Assembly (NCBI GenBank): GCA_003248935.1
Contig: QFQF01000013.1
Coordinates: 1 to 64,000, forward strand
DNA from: Sphingobium sp.
Lineage (GTDB): Bacteria > Pseudomonadota > Alphaproteobacteria > Sphingomonadales > Sphingomonadaceae
Length of the DNA: 64,000 bases
Direction: 5' to 3'
Shown: positions 59,819 to 64,000 of the stretch, one piece after another
Numbering within the stretch: position 1 is the first letter of the stretch
Layout of the letters: each line of letters starts with the position of its first letter
Notes under the pieces: model-generated
The model's input: the letters and a program-made list of their open reading frames with translations, nothing else
Database searches by the model: none
What the model was told of the DNA's origin: nothing
Position numbers and translations under genes: made by a program

Positions 59819-61249
59819 ATGGCACATAACGGCACGCCTATGCTGATGCTGATCGACGATGAACCGGCGCAGCGCCGTCTCGTCTCGGCTCTGGCGGCAC
59901 GCGCGGGATGGCGCACGATCTTCGCGAACGACAGCGAAAGCGCTCTTTCCATCCTGGGCACGCCCGACGGAATGAAGCTGGACGCGGTGATCCTGGACCA
60001 ATGGAGCCCGGATCACGAACCGACCGCCTTCATCCGGGAAATCCATGACCGGCGCCAGGCCCTGCCCGTCCTGATCCTGACCGCACACAACAACGTCGCC
60101 GTCGCTGTCGATGCGATGCGCGCGGGTGCCACCGACTATCTGTCGAAGCCGATCGCGCCCGACCGGCTGCTCGCGGCGCTGAACGCGACCCTCAACCATG
60201 GCGACGAGGATCGCGAGCTTCGGCCGCTGACCGAGAAGATCTCCGCCCCGCTGGCGTTCGAGGAAATCGTCGGCTCCGCCCCCCAGTTCCGCGCCGCGCT
60301 GGCCATTGCCGCGAAGGCGGCACGCGCCCGCATCCCGGTCCTGATCGAAGGCGAAAGCGGCGTCGGCAAGGAAGTCATCGCCCGGGCGATCCATGCCGCC
60401 TCCCCCCGTTTCCGGCAGGAGATGGTAACGGTCAATTGCGGGGCGATGCCCACCAATCTCGTTGAATCCGAACTGTTCGGCCATGAGCGGGGCGCCTTTA
60501 CCGGCGCGTTCGAGCGCCAGACCGGACGCTTCGTCCATGCCGACATGGGCACGCTGTTCCTGGACGAGGTCAGCGAACTGCCGCTCGACGCGCAGGTGAA
60601 GCTGCTCCGCGTGCTGCAGGACGGCGAGGTGCAGCCGATCGGCGCACGGATGCCGATCCATGTCGATGTCCGGGTGATCGCGGCGACCAACCGTCGCCTG
60701 ATCGACGAAGTCGAGGCCGGCCGCTTCCGCGAAGACCTGTATTACCGCCTGAACGTCGTCCAGCTCACCATTCCGCCACTGCGCGAGCGGATCGGCGACA
60801 TTCCCGCTTTGTCCCGCCACCTGCTGGCGCGGATCGCAACGCAGCCGGGCCTGCGTTCACTCGGCATCACGGCCGAAGCGCTGGCCCTGCTGATGCAGCA
60901 CGACTGGCCGGGCAATGTCCGCCAGCTTCAGAACGCGCTGTTCCGCGCGGCCGTGCTGTGCGAGGGCGACGCCCTGACGCCGCAGGACTTCCCGCAGATC
61001 GCCGCGCAGATCATCGCCCGGCAGGGCAACGGGTCGCGCTCCACCCCGGCGCAGGACGACGCCGCCGGCATCACCCTGTTCGAGCCCGACGGCCATGTGC
61101 GCCAGCTCGCCGACATCGAGGCCGACGTCATCCGCCTCGCCATCGGTCACTATCGCGGCCGCATGACGGAGGTTGCGCGGCGGCTCGGCATCGGGCGGTC
61201 GACATTGTATCGCAAGCTCGCCGAACTCGGCATCGAAAGCGCCGCCTGA
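59819..61249 (+). CDS. sigma-54-dependent response regulator (NtrC family)
   Basis: A 476-residue activator of RpoN promoters with three parts. The N-terminal receiver has IDDEP near residue 10, DAVILDQWSPDHEP (phospho-Asp) and ATDYLSKP (Lys). The AAA+ domain has GESGVGKEVIARAIH, the sigma-54 contact loop RGAFTGAF, and FLDEVSELPLDAQVK. The Fis-type HTH has MTEVARRLGIGRSTLYRKLA. The first ATG after GGGGG is used; a TTG one codon earlier is also in frame. No sensor kinase lies beside it, so the cognate signal is unknown. Confidence 0.93.
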   Translation: MAHNGTPMLMLIDDEPAQRRLVSALAARAGWRTIFANDSESALSILGTPDGMKLDAVILDQWSPDHEPTAFIREIHDRRQALPVLILTAHNNVAVAVDAMRAGATDYLSKPIAPDRLLAALNATLNHGDEDRELRPLTEKISAPLAFEEIVGSAPQFRAALAIAAKAARARIPVLIEGESGVGKEVIARAIHAASPRFRQEMVTVNCGAMPTNLVESELFGHERGAFTGAFERQTGRFVHADMGTLFLDEVSELPLDAQVKLLRVLQDGEVQPIGARMPIHVDVRVIAATNRRLIDEVEAGRFREDLYYRLNVVQLTIPPLRERIGDIPALSRHLLARIATQPGLRSLGITAEALALLMQHDWPGNVRQLQNALFRAAVLCEGDALTPQDFPQIAAQIIARQGNGSRSTPAQDDAAGITLFEPDGHVRQLADIEADVIRLAIGHYRGRMTEVARRLGIGRSTLYRKLAELGIESAA

Positions 61250-61343
61250 GGCACAGGCCGTCCATCGCATGGCACGGCCCACCCGCGATCGGGGGCACAG
61301 ACGGGCGCACCATCCCCGCTCCGGTTGAAATCGCGGAGCGGCT

Positions 61344-61997
61344 ATGCTTTTTGCTGGCCCCATGACAATGCACGCGCGGTTCATGCCCCTGATCATCCCT
61401 GCCCTGCTTCTCGGCGGCTGCGGCCGGTCGGAGCCGGTCGGGAATATCGCCAGCGAGGAGATCGCCAACGCGGCACAGGCCGCCGCCAGCGAAGCGCGCA
61501 ACGTGACCGAGGCGGAAGCCGAAACCGCCGCCCAGCGCAATTACGTCAACAGCCTGCGCGGCTTTTCGATCACCATGCCGGAGGGCTGGACGCGGACGGC
61601 CGCCTCCAGCAACGAGAACGGCACCGTCTATGAAGATGCAGGCGCGGGCGCCGACATCCGGGTCTTCTGGTCCCCCAACGAAAGCGACAAGGATCTGCAA
61701 CAGATCGTCGAGGGGATGAGCCAGGGCGCCGAAGCGGTCGACGGCGATTTTTCCGGCACCAACGAATATCGCGGCACCGCCAATGACGGCGAAGGCAACA
61801 GCGTTGCTGTGCGCCTGATCCGCAAGCCTGACGGATCGCTGGTCACGGCGACCTTCGTGTTCCCGGAGATGCTGGCCGAGCAATATCTGTCGATCGGCCA
61901 GAAGACGCTCGATACGCTGAAAATCTTCGATGCCGAGGCACCGGGCGCAGCGGACAATGGCGTCACCCCTGCCGGCAACGCCGCCGACGCGGACTGA
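61344..61997 (+). CDS. lipoprotein, unknown function
   Basis: A 217-residue protein with a lipobox (LLLGGC), giving a lipid-anchored mature part. The N-terminus after the Cys is Ala/Glu-rich and helical; the rest (SLRGFSITMPEGWTRTAASS to FVFPEMLAEQYLSIGQKTLD) is a compact alpha/beta domain of the kind seen in secreted or lipid-anchored proteins with a PsbP/Mog1-like fold, a guess from the GFSITxPxGW start. Its role is unknown. The start may be 61344, 61362 or 61368. Confidence 0.72.
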   Translation: MLFAGPMTMHARFMPLIIPALLLGGCGRSEPVGNIASEEIANAAQAAASEARNVTEAEAETAAQRNYVNSLRGFSITMPEGWTRTAASSNENGTVYEDAGAGADIRVFWSPNESDKDLQQIVEGMSQGAEAVDGDFSGTNEYRGTANDGEGNSVAVRLIRKPDGSLVTATFVFPEMLAEQYLSIGQKTLDTLKIFDAEAPGAADNGVTPAGNAADAD

Positions 61998-62015
61998 CGT
62001 CCTGGGGTCAGGATC

Positions 62016-63140
62016 TTAGGGTTCCGACAGCGCGGCGTCGCGCAGGCCGCGCCATACCCGTGCCGCCTGCACCGTCTCCGGCACGTCATGCACGCGCAGA
62101 ATATCCGCGCCGAGTTGCGCACCGCGCATCGCCAGCGCCACCGACCCGCCCAGCCGTTCATTCGCCGGGGCCTCGTTCGAAAGCGCGCCGATCATCCGCT
62201 TGCGGCTGGCCCCCAGCAGCAGCGGCACGCCCAGTCCTTGGAACAGCGCGAGGCGATTGACCAGCGCCAGATTGTCGGCGAGCGACTTGCCGAAGCCGAG
62301 ACCCGGGTCGACGACGATCTTATCCCGCGCGATGCCGGCGGCGACGCAGGCGGCCACACGCCCCTCCAGCCAGTCGAACACGTCGGTCACGACCTCGGCA
62401 TAGCTGCCCCGGTTCGCATGGGGATCATCCCCCGTCGACGGCGCGTGCATGAGGATGACGGGACAGCCCGCGGCGGCCACGACCTCCAGGCTGTGGGGAT
62501 CGTGCAACAGGGCGCTCACATCGTTGACGATCGCTGCGCCCGCGGCCAGCGCCGCCTCCATCACCGCCGCCTTGCGCGTGTCCACCGATACGGCGACACC
62601 GGCAGCCGCCAGCCGCTCGATGACCGGGACCACGCGGGTGATCTCGTCGCCCTCCCAGACCTTTTCCGCGCCGGGACGGGTGGACTCGCCGCCGACGTCG
62701 ACCAGCGCTGCCCCGGCGACACCCATGGCGAAACCCGCGTCGGCGATCGCCTCCGGCTCCATCCCGCGCTTGCCGCCATCGGAGAAGCTGTCCGGCGTGA
62801 CGTTCAATATGCCCATGACCTGCGGCATGTCGAACCGGATCGTCCGCTGCGGCAGGACGAGAGGCGGCCGGGGCGCCGAAATGGCGGCGGCCAGCGCGCG
62901 GGCGCGCCGTTCCAATGGTTCGGGAAGGGTTGCGACGGCCGCGTCGAAGGCGGCGACGGGCACGACCTCCCGCCACAGGCGCCGGGCGCCCTGTCCCATG
63001 GCGGTCAGTTCATAGCCCTGAAACCAGATCAGGCTGCCGCCGATCCGCGCGGTCAGGCCATCCAGACCGATCGGCGTCTCGGCGAACCAGACCGGGCGAA
63101 GGTAAAGACGGGCGTCGGCGGGAAGTGCGGAAAGCGTCAT
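62016..63140 (-). CDS. folP: dihydropteroate synthase
   Basis: The folate enzyme joining pABA to dihydropterin pyrophosphate, target of sulfonamides. The 374-residue product has the family domain from about residue 105: MGILNVTPDSFSDGG, GGESTRPGAE, SVDTRKAAVM, VNDVSA, DPGLGFGKSLADN and LLGASRKRMIG. About 100 residues precede it (PVWFAETPIGLDGLTARIGG), longer than usual, as seen in some alphaproteobacterial FolP. Confidence 0.95.
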   Translation of the reverse strand: MTLSALPADARLYLRPVWFAETPIGLDGLTARIGGSLIWFQGYELTAMGQGARRLWREVVPVAAFDAAVATLPEPLERRARALAAAISAPRPPLVLPQRTIRFDMPQVMGILNVTPDSFSDGGKRGMEPEAIADAGFAMGVAGAALVDVGGESTRPGAEKVWEGDEITRVVPVIERLAAAGVAVSVDTRKAAVMEAALAAGAAIVNDVSALLHDPHSLEVVAAAGCPVILMHAPSTGDDPHANRGSYAEVVTDVFDWLEGRVAACVAAGIARDKIVVDPGLGFGKSLADNLALVNRLALFQGLGVPLLLGASRKRMIGALSNEAPANERLGGSVALAMRGAQLGADILRVHDVPETVQAARVWRGLRDAALSEP

Positions 63141-63183
63141 GACAGCCCCTTAGTCTTCCCGCCCGGCCCGCGCAGCCCCTTTG

Positions 63184-64000
63184 TCAGGGCTGGGTTGCGA
63201 GCAGGTAGGTCTGCCGCAGCGTGTCGACCGGCTTCAAGCCATCGGGGCCGTCATGGTGCCAGAAGGTCCAGCCATTGCACGACGGGGCGCCCTGCAGTGT
63301 TGCGCCGACCTTGTGGATCGAGCCGCTGACGCCCTCGCAGACCAGCGAACCGTCGGTCCGCACCTCCGCCTTCCAGCGGCGCTTGACGTCGGTCAGCACT
63401 GCGCCCGGCGTGAGATAGCCGGTCTCGACGAGGGTGCCGAAGGCGACGCGCGGCTGCTGGCGCGGCGACTGCATGATGCCGAGCGCGCTTTCGTCGAGCG
63501 GCAGAGCCGCCGCGATCCGCTCCAGCGCGACCTCGCAATAGGTGTCGTCCCGCTCGATGCCGATCCATTTGCGGCCGAGGCGGCGGGCGACCGCGCCGGT
63601 GGTGCCGGTGCCGAAGAACGGATCGAGGACGACATCGCCCGGCTTGGTGCAGGCGAGCAGTACGCGATAGAGCAGCGCCTCGGGCTTCTGCGTCGGGTGG
63701 GCCTTCGTGCCGTTGCGCTTCAACCGCTCCTGTCCGCCGCAGATCGGCAGCACCCAGTCGGAGCGCATCTGAAGCTCATCATTCAGCGTCTTCATCGCGC
63801 GATAGTTGAAGGTATATTTGCTGTCTTCGCTCTGGCTGGCCCAGATCAGCGTCTCGTGCGCGTTGGTGAAGCGCGTGCCCCGGAAATTGGGCATCGGGTT
63901 CGCCTTGCGCCAGACGATGTCGTTGAGGATCCAGAAGCCCTGATCCTGCAGCACCACGCCGCAGCGGAAGATATTATGGTAGCTGCCGATGACCCAGATC
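63184..64000 (-). CDS. ccrM: cell-cycle DNA methyltransferase CcrM, 3' part (partial)
   Basis: The C-terminal part of an N6-adenine methyltransferase of the beta class; the gene runs past the window edge (the frame stays open through base 64000). GSYHNIFRCGVVLQDQGFWI is followed by NDIVWRKANPMPNFRGTRFT, which is typical of CcrM, and DPFFGTGTTGAVARRLGRKW is the SAM-binding FxGxG motif. The final 80 residues, ending YLLATQP, are the CcrM-specific extension. It methylates GANTC in Caulobacter. The catalytic DPPY motif is outside the window. Confidence 0.95.
   Translation of the reverse strand, partial: IWVIGSYHNIFRCGVVLQDQGFWILNDIVWRKANPMPNFRGTRFTNAHETLIWASQSEDSKYTFNYRAMKTLNDELQMRSDWVLPICGGQERLKRNGTKAHPTQKPEALLYRVLLACTKPGDVVLDPFFGTGTTGAVARRLGRKWIGIERDDTYCEVALERIAAALPLDESALGIMQSPRQQPRVAFGTLVETGYLTPGAVLTDVKRRWKAEVRTDGSLVCEGVSGSIHKVGATLQGAPSCNGWTFWHHDGPDGLKPVDTLRQTYLLATQP

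Noticed and set aside
1..64000. tRNA, rRNA, prophage, IS elements, CRISPR arrays
   Set aside because: Read through for characteristic sequences and found none; gene order is ordinary chromosome apart from 5.4-6.6 kb.

Overview
The window is high-GC chromosomal DNA from an alphaproteobacterium, most likely a member of the Sphingomonadales (Sphingomonas-like). Four things point there: a GAAC-N7-GAAC LexA operator, a CcrM-type adenine methylase, a small aa3-type cytochrome oxidase subunit IV gene beside a split proton-translocating transhydrogenase, and a tatABC-scpAB-nagZ-SPOR-argS run. I see no rRNA, tRNA or CRISPR.

Layout. 1-8.8 kb is an accessory stretch: hypothetical genes, a sterol-desaturase-family enzyme, a broken uvrA behind an SOS box, an AT-rich orphan gene, an antitoxin with a truncated toxin remnant, a proline-rich HTH-like protein and a Nudix hydrolase. 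8.8-29.7 kb is the division and cell-wall (dcw) cluster, all on the minus strand, transcribed mraZ-rsmH-ftsL-ftsI-murE-murF-mraY-murD-ftsW-murG-murC-(65-aa ORF)-murB-ddl-ftsQ-ftsA-ftsZ, followed by a TPR/SPOR protein. Most of its genes overlap stop-to-start (ATGA, GTGA or TGATG), which indicates tight translational coupling. Upstream of mraZ are 10-bp-phased GGGA repeats that look like MraZ operators.

29.8-40.5 kb carries two membrane proteins, cysK, an entericidin-like lipoprotein, tatABC, scpAB, nagZ, a second SPOR protein, argS and a lipoprotein. 40.7-43.9 kb is a plus-strand operon ispH-thrB-rnhA-TonB-like. 44-46.3 kb holds a YegP-like small protein, a DAO-type oxidoreductase and an alpha/beta hydrolase. 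46.3-53.4 kb is a Flp/Tad pilus cluster (cpaA-B-C-D-E, tadB, tadC) from which the cpaF ATPase gene is missing; a strong intrinsic terminator closes it. 53.4-56.5 kb has small DUF proteins and an Asp/Glu racemase-family protein. 56.6-59.7 kb has pntB-pntA2-pntA1 and the oxidase subunit IV. 59.8-64 kb has an NtrC-family regulator, a lipoprotein, folP and the 3' part of ccrM, which runs off the window.

Most worth following up: an internal deletion plus frameshift in uvrA; the missing cpaF; phased MraZ-box arrays with a GANTC site in front of dcw; a 65-aa coupled gene between murC and murB; an AT-rich insertion with a decayed toxin-antitoxin pair behind uvrA; and a racemase-family enzyme lacking its first catalytic residue.
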